Assembly (NCBI GenBank): GCA_036171675.1
Contig: JAVHRO010000075.1
Coordinates: 1-64,000 of the forward strand
Direction: 5' to 3'
DNA from: Vicingus sp036171675
GTDB lineage: Bacteria; Bacteroidota; Bacteroidia; Flavobacteriales_E; Vicingaceae
DNA: 64,000 nucleotides
Made by a program: the position numbers and the translations under genes. The notes beneath the pieces are model-generated. The model did no database searches. It was not told the origin of the DNA and saw nothing but the letters and a program-made list of their open reading frames with translations. Of the stretch, positions 36,646 to 46,256 are shown piece by piece; the stretch's first letter is position 1, and every line of letters begins with the position of its first letter.

Positions 36646-36828
36646 TTATTTAATTTCTTTATGAACAGTAACTTTTTTAAGTATTGGATTATACTTTTTT
36701 AACTCCATTCTATCTGGAGAGTTTTTTTTGTTTTTTGTAGTAATATATCTTGAAGTTCCTGGCATGCCGCTTTCCTTGTGCTCTGTGCACTCCATAATTA
36801 CTTGAACTCTATTTCCTTTTTTTGCCAT
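36646..36828 (-). CDS. rpmG: Ribosomal protein bL33
   Basis: 60 residues. The large-subunit protein bL33: MAKKGNRVQVIMECTEHK start, GTSRYITTKNKKN, and RMELKKYNPILKKVTVHKE end. It carries no zinc-binding CxxC pairs, so it is the zinc-free form. The -7 box TACATTTG lies 29 bases upstream. The bL28 gene, which often precedes it in this phylum, is not here; murB lies upstream instead. Confidence 0.95.
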   Translation of the reverse strand: MAKKGNRVQVIMECTEHKESGMPGTSRYITTKNKKNSPDRMELKKYNPILKKVTVHKEIK

Positions 36829-36857
36829 GTTGGTTGCTTTTATTTTTTTACGGACTG

Positions 36858-36865
36858 CAAATGTA
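36858..36865 (-). promoter_or_regulatory. -7 box of rpmG
   Basis: TACATTTG on the minus strand, 29 bases before the rpmG ATG. Confidence 0.5.
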
Positions 36866-36892
36866 CTCTTTTTTTTATATTCTCAAATTTTT

Positions 36893-37906
36893 TTATACAA
36901 TATTTACTTCTCTCTCCAACTCAATCCCAAAATGTTGTTTAACCGAATTAATGATTTGTTGCGATATATCTAAAATTTGTTTACCAGTAGCTCCACCAAA
37001 ATTAACCAAAACCAATGCCTGCTTATCGTGAACACCATAATTATCAATTCGTTTACCTTTCCATCCACATTTTTCTATTAACCAACCAGCGGCAATTTTA
37101 AAACTTCCGTTTGATTGTAAATAATGTGGCACTGCTGGATAATTTTTTAGTAGTTCGTCTTTCTTTGCAGCAGAAACAGCTGGATTTTTAAAAAAACTTC
37201 CAGAATTACCAATATCTTTTGGATCGGGTAATTTACTTTTTCTAATGTTTATAACAGCATTACTTACATCTCTAATACTTGGGGAATCAATGTTCATTCT
37301 TGTTAGTTCTTCCTCAATTGATCCATAGGAGCTAATTATATGAGGTTGTTTGGATAATTTAAATGTAACGTTGGTAATAAAATATTTTCCCTTTTGGGAT
37401 GTTTTAAATACACTGCTCCTATAATCAAACTCACAATCCTTAGTATTAAAACTTTTAATACTAAGTGTAGAAATTTCCAAGGCATCAACGTATACAATCG
37501 TATCTTTAACCTCTACTCCATACGCACCAATATTTTGCATAGGACTTGCACCAACAGTACCAGGAATTAATGAGAGGTTCTCTAAGCCCCAATAATTGTT
37601 TGCAACACAATACATAACGAAATTGTGCCAATTTTCACCAGCACCAACCTTTAGAATTATTTCGTTTTTATTGTTTTCAAGTACTTCGATTCCTTTAATA
37701 TTATTTTTTATTGCTAAACCATTAAAATTGCCCGTCAATAGCACATTACTGCCACCTCCAAGAATTAGTAGTTTTTCCTTGTTATCTTTTAAAAGTTGTT
37801 TTAGTTCAGCAACGGTGTTTACTTCAACAAATGAAGCTGATTGAACATCAATTCCAAAAGTGTTATAAGGTTTTAAAGAAATGTTATGTTGAATCAATGA
37901 ATTCAT
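36893..37906 (-). CDS. murB: UDP-N-acetylenolpyruvoylglucosamine reductase
   Basis: 337 residues. FAD-dependent enzyme that makes UDP-MurNAc for peptidoglycan. N-terminus SLKPYNTFGIDVQ, FAD-binding LLILGGGSNVLL, ENLSLIPGTVGASPMQNIGAYG, the proton-donor Ser region GNSGSFFKNP and the C-terminal EREVNIV. It is the short-loop E. coli-like type. Its ATG overlaps the ispF stop by one base, placing it at the end of a porV-ispF-murB transcript. Function fits with murF at 46257. Confidence 0.95.
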   Translation of the reverse strand: MNSLIQHNISLKPYNTFGIDVQSASFVEVNTVAELKQLLKDNKEKLLILGGGSNVLLTGNFNGLAIKNNIKGIEVLENNKNEIILKVGAGENWHNFVMYCVANNYWGLENLSLIPGTVGASPMQNIGAYGVEVKDTIVYVDALEISTLSIKSFNTKDCEFDYRSSVFKTSQKGKYFITNVTFKLSKQPHIISSYGSIEEELTRMNIDSPSIRDVSNAVINIRKSKLPDPKDIGNSGSFFKNPAVSAAKKDELLKNYPAVPHYLQSNGSFKIAAGWLIEKCGWKGKRIDNYGVHDKQALVLVNFGGATGKQILDISQQIINSVKQHFGIELEREVNIV

Positions 37907-38388
37907 TATTTTTTTTCAATAAGAACCACTGCATAGGCCGACACTCCCTCTTCCCTTCCTTCAAAACCAAGCTTTTCTGTAGTCGTAGCTTTTATAGAAA
38001 CATCGTCCTCATCTACGTTAAGAATTTGAGCCAGCACCGATTTCATTTCTGGTACGTATGGATTAACCTTAGGTTTTTCTAATGCAATGGTAGCATCAAT
38101 ATTACCAATTTGATAACCTTTTTTAGTAAGTAAAATAACAATCTCTTGAAGCAATATTTTACTGTCAATACCTTGGTATTTAATGTCAGTTGGAGGAAAA
38201 TGAAAACCAATATCTCGCAAATTGGCAGCACCTAATAGTGCATCACAAATGGAGTGAATTAACACATCTGCATCTGAATGACCAACGGAGCCTTTGGTGT
38301 GTGGAATTTTAATTCCTCCCAGCCAAAATTCTTTATCATCTTTAAGTTGATGAACATCGAACCCAAATCCAACCTTGATTTTCATCAT
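37906..38388 (-). CDS. ispF: 2-C-methyl-D-erythritol 2,4-cyclodiphosphate synthase
   Basis: 160 residues. Cyclises CDP-ME-2-phosphate in the non-mevalonate isoprenoid pathway, releasing CMP. The zinc ligands are in GFGFDVHQL and GHSDADVLIHSICDALLGA. The C-terminal KATTTEKLGFEGREEGVSAYAV is the standard signature. Two ATGs stand in tandem (38388 and 38385). The first overlaps the porV stop as ATGA, which suggests coupled translation. Normal length. Confidence 0.95.
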   Translation of the reverse strand: MMKIKVGFGFDVHQLKDDKEFWLGGIKIPHTKGSVGHSDADVLIHSICDALLGAANLRDIGFHFPPTDIKYQGIDSKILLQEIVILLTKKGYQIGNIDATIALEKPKVNPYVPEMKSVLAQILNVDEDDVSIKATTTEKLGFEGREEGVSAYAVVLIEKK

Positions 38389-39596
38389 TTGTCCTCTTTT
38401 TGTTTGTTGAAGTCGTCAAAATTAAACATCAATGTAAATCGAAGCGTATTTGCTAAAGGATTGTTTTGCGTTGTTGCAATTAAATACGACATATCTATCG
38501 TAAACACACTCATTTTAAGTCCCAACCCTGCGGTAATGTATTTTCTATTTCCTTTTGTAACATGTTCGTTAAAATATCCTGCACGTATTGCAAATTGCTT
38601 GTTGTACCAATACTCTAGTCCTAAAGACAAATTGTACTCTCTCAACTCTTCAGTCATTCCTCCAGGTGCATCATAAAATGATTGGGCTATTCCTCCCATT
38701 ACACCGACGTTTGGATTCATTCCTGATTCAATTACAGGTTCATTAGTAACAGGATCTAATACTGGGCTGCCACTAGCGTCTATTTTGTAAATAGGAGGCG
38801 TAGGCACTAACAATTTGTTAACATCAGTAACCAATGATACCGAATTATAATCATCAAGCACAAAAGTTAGCGATTGACCTAATTTCATGTTGATTGGAAT
38901 AAAATCTTTATTGGCATCATCAGTATAGGAAATTTTTGCTCCAATATTAGAAATATTTAATCCAACATTTAAAATGGCATCTTGACCAAATAAGTTTATT
39001 TCTGGATTAGTATAAAATGCACTTACATCAACAGCAAATGATGTTCCAGCTCTTGTTCCTACACCACTTACATCTATTCCTCCAGTTAAATTAGAATAGA
39101 TGTATCTTGCTGCAATTCCACCTGATAATTTATCACCCAATTTTCTTGCATAGGCTACATCAACTGCAAATTCATTTGGTCTAAAGTCACCTAAAGATTC
39201 TCCTTGATCACTTGTAAACTGAATATCACCAAGAGAAAAATATCTTAAAGATGCTCCTAATGTATGGTCTTTACCTAATTTTTTATAGAAACTTACATAC
39301 GACAAGCTAATATCAGGAACCAATTTTCTTAACCATGGCGAATAAGAAATAGAAAGGCCCATTTCCTTATCAATAAAAGCCATTTTTGAGGGATTCCAAT
39401 GAATAGAATTCGCATCAGCAGATGTAGCAACACCAGCATCTCCTAAGGCCCCCGATCTAGAATCTGGGGCTATCAATAAAAAAGGTACCGCAGTCGTAAT
39501 GGTATTTAGTTGTAAGGCGCTTCTTTCTAAAGTACTTTGTGCGTTTAAGTTGATGATAGTTAAACCCAAAGTCAATCCTAAAAAAATCTTTTTCAT
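38385..39596 (-). CDS. porV: Type IX secretion outer-membrane protein PorV
   Basis: 403 residues. PorV (LptO) is the FadL-like barrel that carries T9SS cargo from the translocon to the PorU sortase. Signal peptide ends near NLNAQ. The start PFLLIAPDSRSGALGDAGVATSADANSIHWNPSKMAF is diagnostic of the family, and the C-terminus is barrel-like (TLRFTLMFNFDDF). It lies 95 bases downstream of porU on the same strand and has its own -7 box (39618-39625). The genes ispF and murB follow with overlaps. Confidence 0.93.
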   Translation of the reverse strand: MKKIFLGLTLGLTIINLNAQSTLERSALQLNTITTAVPFLLIAPDSRSGALGDAGVATSADANSIHWNPSKMAFIDKEMGLSISYSPWLRKLVPDISLSYVSFYKKLGKDHTLGASLRYFSLGDIQFTSDQGESLGDFRPNEFAVDVAYARKLGDKLSGGIAARYIYSNLTGGIDVSGVGTRAGTSFAVDVSAFYTNPEINLFGQDAILNVGLNISNIGAKISYTDDANKDFIPINMKLGQSLTFVLDDYNSVSLVTDVNKLLVPTPPIYKIDASGSPVLDPVTNEPVIESGMNPNVGVMGGIAQSFYDAPGGMTEELREYNLSLGLEYWYNKQFAIRAGYFNEHVTKGNRKYITAGLGLKMSVFTIDMSYLIATTQNNPLANTLRFTLMFNFDDFNKQKEDK

Positions 39597-39617
39597 TTAT
39601 TCATTTTATAAGAAAAG

Positions 39618-39625
39618 CAAATATA
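39618..39625 (-). promoter_or_regulatory. -7 box of porV
   Basis: TATATTTG on the minus strand, 21 bases before the porV ATG, in the 95-base gap after porU. Confidence 0.55.
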
Positions 39626-39691
39626 CACTATTTTAATAGTTGCTTCATAATTTTTAAACCATCAAAACGATAAGGTAATGATATTATTGTG

Positions 39692-42600
39692 TTATCTTAA
39701 AATCACCAATTTTTCGTATTTATCAGCCATAGACATGTTTTCAGCTCTAACTTTTAGGTGATAAATATATACCCCTCGAGCAAGTTTGTCACCATAATCA
39801 TCAAGACCATCCCATGTTATAGAGGTAGACCTAAACCCTTCGTTGAAAACGCTTTTTTCTATGGTTTTAACTAATTTACCAGAAACCGTAAAGACTTGAA
39901 TTTGCACATACATCTGCTTATTGGCTTGATTATGTTCAAACCAAAACTCCGTATGGGTAGTAAATGGATTTGGATAATTATAGACCCTACTTAATACAAC
40001 ATCTTTTGCTTTTACTACTGTAAATTCTGTTATTACCTCTTTAGAATTGTTGTATACATCCCAAACTTTTAATGATAATTTATGCCTTCCTTCATCTAAA
40101 TTAGTAAATGGAAATTTAATTATCCCTTTTTGATAACTATTCAAATCCGCTTCATAATAGCTATTTAAAACAAACGCATCATCAGTCTTACCATCGAGTA
40201 CAGCTACTATATCATGTCCTATTCCATTTCCTACCATATTTATTCCATGCAGATCATTTACATACGCAAGTAGTGAAGGATTTTCGTCGGTTAAGCCACC
40301 AAAAACAAATGACTTATCATTCATAAACAGTTCAACATCAGGGCCATCAGTATCTTCGGCATAATTATCAGATGTTCCTCCAATATAAAATTCCTTAAAG
40401 TACCCATTCGCATCTTCGAGCTGGTTTTCAGCATAGTAACTAATTTTTCCTTTGCCATAATTGTATCCTATATCCTTAGGGACAATGAATGAAAATGAAA
40501 AATCGCCATTTGTAACTGTAGCTTTTCCTTTAAATAATTTACTCATTTGGGAATCAAAAACAAATGGAGCAGTTCCTCCATCATTTTGCAAGGTAGTAAT
40601 GGTTTTGCTTTTATCAAAAATTGTTGGATAAATTACACCATTGTAATTACTCAATTTGGTTCCATTTTTATCTTGGACATACCCATCAATGGTAACTTTC
40701 TGAAGTGCTTTTACTGTATCTATGACTGAAGAAATTACCGTACCATTAAACGTAGTAGTTTTTACATCATGTTTTGGGTAGGCTAATTTTAATGCAGGAT
40801 CGCCTAATAAAGTAAAGTTTCTATTATTTGAGCTGGTTGCATTTAAATTTTTTACTTCCATAAAGATTTGACCTATTGATTTTTTTTCATTGTTTACATC
40901 AGTAAACACCGTGTTGTAAAAACTTTTGTTTAACTCAAAATTAGGAGTAGAAAAAACTAATCGCACAGTAGTTAAAAGTGCTATTCCTCCTGTTTTATTA
41001 ATTAACACCAGTTCGCCTGCAGAGGTTCGTTTTGGGTCATCAAACCTACTAAATTCGCATGTAGCAGTAACCACCAATGGTAAATTTTTAGTGTTTTTAA
41101 ATTGGTTAATATCGTCAACAGTTAGCACTCGTTCATGCGCCCATCCCGTCTCTCCACCATGACCAGTATAATTTATAATTAACGCACCATTTTCAAAAGA
41201 TTTTACTATTTCTTTATTTACATCAGGGAACCTGCTTCCGCCAGGAGTTGATTCTTTCTTGAACGCGTCGAAAAATATTTTATAAGGGTTATATTCTGGA
41301 TTACTACTTTCAACCATACCTGCTAAAGAGTTTGATTGAGACATGTGTATATTCCCTTCCCACGAATCTTTTTCACCAGCAACATCTCCAACAAAAGTGA
41401 TTTGATTTCTCCAATCCTCCATGGTTGACGAATTATTATAATTTAAAATCTTGTTTGTTACATTATTTGCTTCGTCCTCATTTTTTACTGGAAATCTGCC
41501 TACACCCATATCTAAATATTCGGTGCCAAGTGACCATGTTCCTTCATTAGGGTCTAATAAGCCATAATAATCATCAGTAACTAACGAACCAATAAAAGCC
41601 AAAGAGTTGGTAGATTGATAGGTGGGGATAAAATTTGTATTTCCTGAAATACGATTTTTATTATCATAAGAACCATCACCAAATAATAATAAATATTTCG
41701 GCAAATCATCAGGAAGTATCGCTCTATCATAAAACATTTTTGCAAAACTTCTAATCGCAATAGGGTCTTGAGAACCAGATGAAAATTCGTTATAAATTTG
41801 TTGCGGAGTTGCTACAATTACACTTAAACCTTCTTCCCTATGAAATTGAGCAACTTGCTCAGCTTGATTTAGAAAGTTAGGGTGAGCAACTATAATCATG
41901 TCTTGTTGGGCTAATCCATGTAAATTTTGATTATTTATTTTACCAACTGGATAAACTTGGGTATTATAATTTGAATTAAACGCAACAAATTCTTGTAACG
42001 TATCCGTTGCAGTAATAAAGGAAATAGTACTTGAAGGATTAAACGAGTAATTGACAATATTGTATGGATTGGTAACATTCCATACTTTATCTAAGTCTGA
42101 AGTCCCGGTAATTGTAAATTGACTAACGTTTCCAACGCCAACAGAGTTCATATCTCTAAAAAAAAGTTGATTTCCACTCATTTTTAAATTTCTTCTAGCA
42201 TTTACTTGAATAGCGTTGAGCCATGCAATAGATGAAGAGCTGGGTTTGTTGTAATTAATTTTAACATTAACCAACGATGAAGTAGGAATAATATTCAAGG
42301 TATCCTCTCCATTATTAGCAAATTGACAACTATAACAACCTAAACTGATTAAGGGAAAACTAATTGACTTACTTATTCCATTTGATGATACTACAAAAGA
42401 ACTCACACTTTCACTTCTTCCAGCACCACTCACATAAATTCTTACTGGACTAGAAAGGTCTATATCAGGAATGTTAAAAGCAAAATCATATGCTGTTTTT
42501 ATATCAAAAATTTCGCCATACCAATCCTGACCTGATTTAATTAAATTATAATTATCTTTTTCGTAAAACTGATATTCATTAAAGGTGTTGACAAACTTGT

Positions 42601-43510
42601 TTGGTGTTAACGATGAAGAAACCGATGTGATTCGTTTTGGCGATTCAAAGGTGGTTGATGCAGTAATAAAATAATACGTAGTATCACTGTATAAATTAAT
42701 TTCATGAAAAAACTTGTTTTTACTGGTATTAAATTTAATTGCGTTAGGAGATTGGCCATAAAACAATACATAATCATTGGAATTAAAAACACCATCATTT
42801 TCACCCTCAATATAAATCGAATTCTGCATCAAATCATCTGGTCGGTAGGTAGAATTTAATCCAGGCAAACTTTTTCCGCCGTTACCATAAATTTTAATAT
42901 TTTGTGGATTAATATGGTCAACATCAAGACCTAAATCTTTTAAAAACGAATAGGATAATTTAAATATTCCATCCCCAGTAACCGCTATTTTATACCAATC
43001 GCCCGAAGCCAAAACAGAACTTGAAACAAAATTTCTAGAATTATTTTTTTTTTGCTGATTAATACTACTAGTAATAATTTCAATCCCATAACTAGTCACC
43101 CTCTGAAAAGTCCCAAGAGTACGATTATAAATAATAGGGACAAAAGATATTATGCCATAATTATTTTTTTTACTTATCGCATTTGAAAATGAAAGTTGCA
43201 ATTCATACTTAATAAAATTTGCACCAGAAACGCCATTAACTTCATCACTTTCAATATTTTCGAAAGTGACATTTATAAATTTTGCATCAACAATTTCTCT
43301 ATTATCAAGTTTAATCTGTTGAGATTCATAGACCATAAAATCTTTACTATCATCATAACCTGCCGATTTAAATGCAAAGAAAGTTTTAGGTTTTAATTCC
43401 GAACCATTATTTACATAATTGGGTTGCCATTCAAGTTTGCCATTAATCGTAGTTATTTGAGAAAATAATGAAAAAGGTATTATTATAAGCAAAAATTTGA
43501 GTAATTTCAT
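39692..43510 (-). CDS. porU: Type IX secretion sortase PorU
   Basis: 1272 residues. PorU is the C25 (gingipain-type) peptidase at the cell surface that removes the C-terminal sorting domain of T9SS cargo and attaches the cargo to lipid. Signal peptide MKLLKFLLIIIPFSLFSQ. The catalytic pair is His784 in NYTGHGGETGWAHE and Cys818 in TATCEFSRFDDP. The C-terminus (YNYPNPFTTHTEFWFEH...ITWDGLDDYGDKLARGVYIYHL) is the FlgD-like domain. The ATG at 43510 is chosen over the open TTG at 43534 because it starts the signal peptide. Divergent from porP/sprF-gldJ, as in known flavobacterial loci. Confidence 0.94.
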   Translation of the reverse strand: MKLLKFLLIIIPFSLFSQITTINGKLEWQPNYVNNGSELKPKTFFAFKSAGYDDSKDFMVYESQQIKLDNREIVDAKFINVTFENIESDEVNGVSGANFIKYELQLSFSNAISKKNNYGIISFVPIIYNRTLGTFQRVTSYGIEIITSSINQQKKNNSRNFVSSSVLASGDWYKIAVTGDGIFKLSYSFLKDLGLDVDHINPQNIKIYGNGGKSLPGLNSTYRPDDLMQNSIYIEGENDGVFNSNDYVLFYGQSPNAIKFNTSKNKFFHEINLYSDTTYYFITASTTFESPKRITSVSSSLTPNKFVNTFNEYQFYEKDNYNLIKSGQDWYGEIFDIKTAYDFAFNIPDIDLSSPVRIYVSGAGRSESVSSFVVSSNGISKSISFPLISLGCYSCQFANNGEDTLNIIPTSSLVNVKINYNKPSSSSIAWLNAIQVNARRNLKMSGNQLFFRDMNSVGVGNVSQFTITGTSDLDKVWNVTNPYNIVNYSFNPSSTISFITATDTLQEFVAFNSNYNTQVYPVGKINNQNLHGLAQQDMIIVAHPNFLNQAEQVAQFHREEGLSVIVATPQQIYNEFSSGSQDPIAIRSFAKMFYDRAILPDDLPKYLLLFGDGSYDNKNRISGNTNFIPTYQSTNSLAFIGSLVTDDYYGLLDPNEGTWSLGTEYLDMGVGRFPVKNEDEANNVTNKILNYNNSSTMEDWRNQITFVGDVAGEKDSWEGNIHMSQSNSLAGMVESSNPEYNPYKIFFDAFKKESTPGGSRFPDVNKEIVKSFENGALIINYTGHGGETGWAHERVLTVDDINQFKNTKNLPLVVTATCEFSRFDDPKRTSAGELVLINKTGGIALLTTVRLVFSTPNFELNKSFYNTVFTDVNNEKKSIGQIFMEVKNLNATSSNNRNFTLLGDPALKLAYPKHDVKTTTFNGTVISSVIDTVKALQKVTIDGYVQDKNGTKLSNYNGVIYPTIFDKSKTITTLQNDGGTAPFVFDSQMSKLFKGKATVTNGDFSFSFIVPKDIGYNYGKGKISYYAENQLEDANGYFKEFYIGGTSDNYAEDTDGPDVELFMNDKSFVFGGLTDENPSLLAYVNDLHGINMVGNGIGHDIVAVLDGKTDDAFVLNSYYEADLNSYQKGIIKFPFTNLDEGRHKLSLKVWDVYNNSKEVITEFTVVKAKDVVLSRVYNYPNPFTTHTEFWFEHNQANKQMYVQIQVFTVSGKLVKTIEKSVFNEGFRSTSITWDGLDDYGDKLARGVYIYHLKVRAENMSMADKYEKLVILR

Positions 43511-43687
43511 TTTTATTTTATGGTTTGAGAGCAATTTATTTGTATGTAAAACCTATATTTTAAACTAAAGTTAAAGAAAAACGCAACATTTTTTTAAATA
43601 TTGTTTTAAAAAGTATTCCAAAATTAATACATTTGGAACTTCATAAAACAATTTTACGTAAAATCGTTTGTATGAAATGTCTTATTT

Positions 43688-44650
43688 ATGTGGAAAAACT
43701 TTATAAGTAACAAATTAATAGTAACAGCATTTTTGCTTGTTTCCATTGATGCATTTAGCCAAGACCCAGAGTTTACTCAGTTTTACGCTAACCCTTTATA
43801 TTTGAATCCTGCGTTTGCGGGTTCTGCCAATTGTCCAAGAGTTGCGTTAAACTATAGAAATCAATGGCCTGGAATTAGCGGTTCGTTTGTTACATACAGC
43901 GCATCATATGATCAACATGTTGATAATTTATCTGGTGGTATTGGTCTTTTAGTAACCAACGATAGAGCCGGTGAAGGAACCTTAAATACCACAAATGTAA
44001 GTGGTATATATTCCTATCAACTCCCCGTAACTAGAAGATTTTCAATTAAAGCAGGGTTGCAGGCAACATGGGCTCAAAAATCAGTAGATTGGGGTAAACT
44101 TACCTTTGGAGATATGATTGATGCTAGAAGAGGATTCGTATATGTCTCGAACGAAGTAAAGCGAGATGCTCCTTCAAGTTATGTTGATTTTTCTGCTGGT
44201 ATTTTGGGCTATAGCGACAAATATTTTGTTGGTGTTGCAGTTCATCACCTTACCGAACCAAATGAATCAGTTATAAAAGGTGAAAGTCCACTACCTAAAA
44301 AATTCACTTTTCATGCTGGTGCTGTTATTCCTCTTGAAGGAAAAGGCGATGTTGCAACATTATCTCCAAACATCTTATTTAGAATGCAACAAGATTTTAG
44401 ACAAATAAATTTTGGTATGTATTATTCCAAAGGGCCAATTATAGGGGGGGTATGGTATAGAAATGGTGATGCTATAATCACACTAGTAGGAATTCAGACA
44501 GGAATATTAAAATTTGGATACAGTTATGACATCACCGTATCAGACCTTACTAATAAAACAGCTGGTTCACACGAATTGTCTTTAGGATTACAATTTGATT
44601 GTAAACCTAAAAAACGAAAATTCAGAACAATAAGTTGCCCTTCTTTTTAG
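43688..44650 (+). CDS. PorP/SprF family T9SS membrane protein
   Basis: 320 residues. Signal peptide MWKNFISNKLIVTAFLLVSIDAFSQ, then the family start DPEFTQFYANPLYLNPAFAGSA and NYRNQWPGISGSFVTYSASYD, continuing as an outer-membrane barrel. PorP/SprF proteins assist T9SS assembly or the surface display of particular (type B) cargo. It lies immediately before gldJ. A type B cargo gene lies at 29011, a possible client, but pairing cannot be shown from sequence. The Cys-containing tail (TISCPSF) is unusual for a barrel end. Confidence 0.88.
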   Translation: MWKNFISNKLIVTAFLLVSIDAFSQDPEFTQFYANPLYLNPAFAGSANCPRVALNYRNQWPGISGSFVTYSASYDQHVDNLSGGIGLLVTNDRAGEGTLNTTNVSGIYSYQLPVTRRFSIKAGLQATWAQKSVDWGKLTFGDMIDARRGFVYVSNEVKRDAPSSYVDFSAGILGYSDKYFVGVAVHHLTEPNESVIKGESPLPKKFTFHAGAVIPLEGKGDVATLSPNILFRMQQDFRQINFGMYYSKGPIIGGVWYRNGDAIITLVGIQTGILKFGYSYDITVSDLTNKTAGSHELSLGLQFDCKPKKRKFRTISCPSF

Positions 44651-44665
44651 TTTATTATATATTTG
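44635..44665 (+). promoter_or_regulatory. gldJ promoter
   Basis: TTG (44635-44637) and TATATTTG (44658-44665) with a 20-base spacer, the best-matched -33/-7 pair in the window. The ATG follows 21 bases later. gldJ is therefore probably transcribed on its own as well as from porP/sprF. Confidence 0.6.
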
Positions 44666-44686
44666 CAAAACGTAAATTTAAAAATT

Positions 44687-46189
44687 ATGAAAATCCGACA
44701 AATAAATTCGCTATTTTTTATATTCTCTATTGTTATTGTTTTATTCTTTACATCATGTAAAAGAGAACAATCTGGTGCAACGGGATGGGAATATAATAAT
44801 TCAAAAAATGGAGGCTTTCAAAAAGTACCCTATTTAGAACAAGAAACTGGACCAGGCCTTGTACTTATTGAAGGTGGTAGATTTACCATGGGTAGAGTTG
44901 AACAAGAAGTTAACTACGATTGGAATAACATACCAAGAACGGTAACAGTTTCTTCTTTTTATATGGATGAAGTAGAGGTTACTAATTTTTATTATTTAGA
45001 ATATTTATATTGGTTAGAACGAGTTTTTAGTGCCGACTACCCTGAAGTTTATCATAAAGCTCTACCAGATACCTTAGTTTGGAGAAGTAAATTGGCATAC
45101 AATGAACCTTATGTTGAATTTTATCTTCGTCATCCAGCTTATAGAGACTATCCAGTTGTAGGGGTGAACTGGCTTCAAGCTAACGACTTTTGTTCATGGA
45201 GAACAGACCGGGTAAACGAGTTAATCCTAATTAGAGAAGGATTATTTGAACATTTTACAAATCAAATCAATGAAGATAACTTTAATACTGAAGCCTATAG
45301 AGTAGGTCAATATGAAAGTGGAAAAAGAGTTGATGGTATCCCAGATCTAAATCCAAATAAAGAATATAGAAATGTTAGAATGGAAGATGGTATTTTATTA
45401 CCGCAATACCGATTGCCAACAGAAGCTGAATGGGAATATGCAGCTTATTCATTAATTGGTAACACTATTGACGAATTAATACCAGATAGAAAATTATATC
45501 CTTGGAACGGTCATGCCGTTAGAAATTCTAATGAGAAATACATAGGTCAAATACTTGCTAACTTTAAACGAGATAGAGGAGACAACATGGGGGTAGCTGG
45601 TAAATTGAATGATAACGCCGACATAACTGCTCCCGTTTATTCTTATTGGCCAAATGATTACGGTCTTTATAACATGGCTGGCAATGTTTCTGAATGGGTA
45701 ATGGATGTATATAGACCTTTGTCGATGGAAGATAATGAAGATTTTAGACCATTTAGAGGTAATGTTTACAAAACAAAGTTACTTGATGAGGATGGCGCCA
45801 TTGCAGAAAAAGATAGTTTAGGTCGATTAATTTACCGAAACGTTGATCCAAAACTAGATAATCTTCAAGAAAGAAGAAACTATAGAAAAGCTGACAACAT
45901 CAATTATTTGGATGGTGATTGGGAGTCAAACATTGCATGGTCTAATGGTGATTATGGTTCTAACCCTGACTTTGATAAAGAAGACAATAAACTAAAAATG
46001 TATGACTTTGGAGAAACTACTCGAGTTAGCGATAAAGCTAAAGTTTATAAGGGAGCATCTTGGAAAGATAGAGCATACTGGGCTGTACCAGGAACGAGAA
46101 GACATTTAGTTGAAGATCAATCTACCTCATACATTGGGTTTAGATGTGCTATGACAAGAGTTGGTAGTCCAGTTGGATTAGGATTTTAA
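44687..46189 (+). CDS. gldJ: Gliding motility/T9SS lipoprotein GldJ
   Basis: 500 residues. Lipoprotein signal peptide with lipobox FTSC, then a formylglycine-generating-enzyme-like (sulfatase-modifying-factor) domain: LVLIEGGRFTMGR, DEVEVTNFYYLEYL, PVVGVNWLQANDFCSWR, RLPTEAEWEYAAY, NMAGNVSEWV and IGFRCAMTRV. In Flavobacterium gldJ lies beside porU and before murF, the same order as here, which favours GldJ over the related GldK. GldJ stabilises other Gld proteins and is needed for T9SS and gliding. The open frame begins at a TTG (44663), but the ATG at 44687 fits the signal peptide. Confidence 0.9.
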   Translation: MKIRQINSLFFIFSIVIVLFFTSCKREQSGATGWEYNNSKNGGFQKVPYLEQETGPGLVLIEGGRFTMGRVEQEVNYDWNNIPRTVTVSSFYMDEVEVTNFYYLEYLYWLERVFSADYPEVYHKALPDTLVWRSKLAYNEPYVEFYLRHPAYRDYPVVGVNWLQANDFCSWRTDRVNELILIREGLFEHFTNQINEDNFNTEAYRVGQYESGKRVDGIPDLNPNKEYRNVRMEDGILLPQYRLPTEAEWEYAAYSLIGNTIDELIPDRKLYPWNGHAVRNSNEKYIGQILANFKRDRGDNMGVAGKLNDNADITAPVYSYWPNDYGLYNMAGNVSEWVMDVYRPLSMEDNEDFRPFRGNVYKTKLLDEDGAIAEKDSLGRLIYRNVDPKLDNLQERRNYRKADNINYLDGDWESNIAWSNGDYGSNPDFDKEDNKLKMYDFGETTRVSDKAKVYKGASWKDRAYWAVPGTRRHLVEDQSTSYIGFRCAMTRVGSPVGLGF

Positions 46190-46212
46190 CAATTTATAAT
46201 TGATATCTTTAT

Positions 46213-46246
46213 AAAAAACCTTCTGAAAATTTCAGAAGGTTTTTTA
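46213..46246 (+). terminator. Terminator after gldJ
   Basis: Long stem AAAACCTTCTGA (46215-46226) / TCAGAAGGTTTT (46232-46243) followed by T-rich sequence. The T-rich tail overlaps the murF -7 box. Confidence 0.8.
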
Positions 46247-46252
46247 TTTTTG
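46245..46252 (+). promoter_or_regulatory. -7 box abutting the murF ATG
   Basis: TATTTTTG, four bases (GTAT) before the murF ATG at 46257. It is built into the T tail of the gldJ terminator. Confidence 0.5.
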
Positions 46253-46256
46253 GTAT

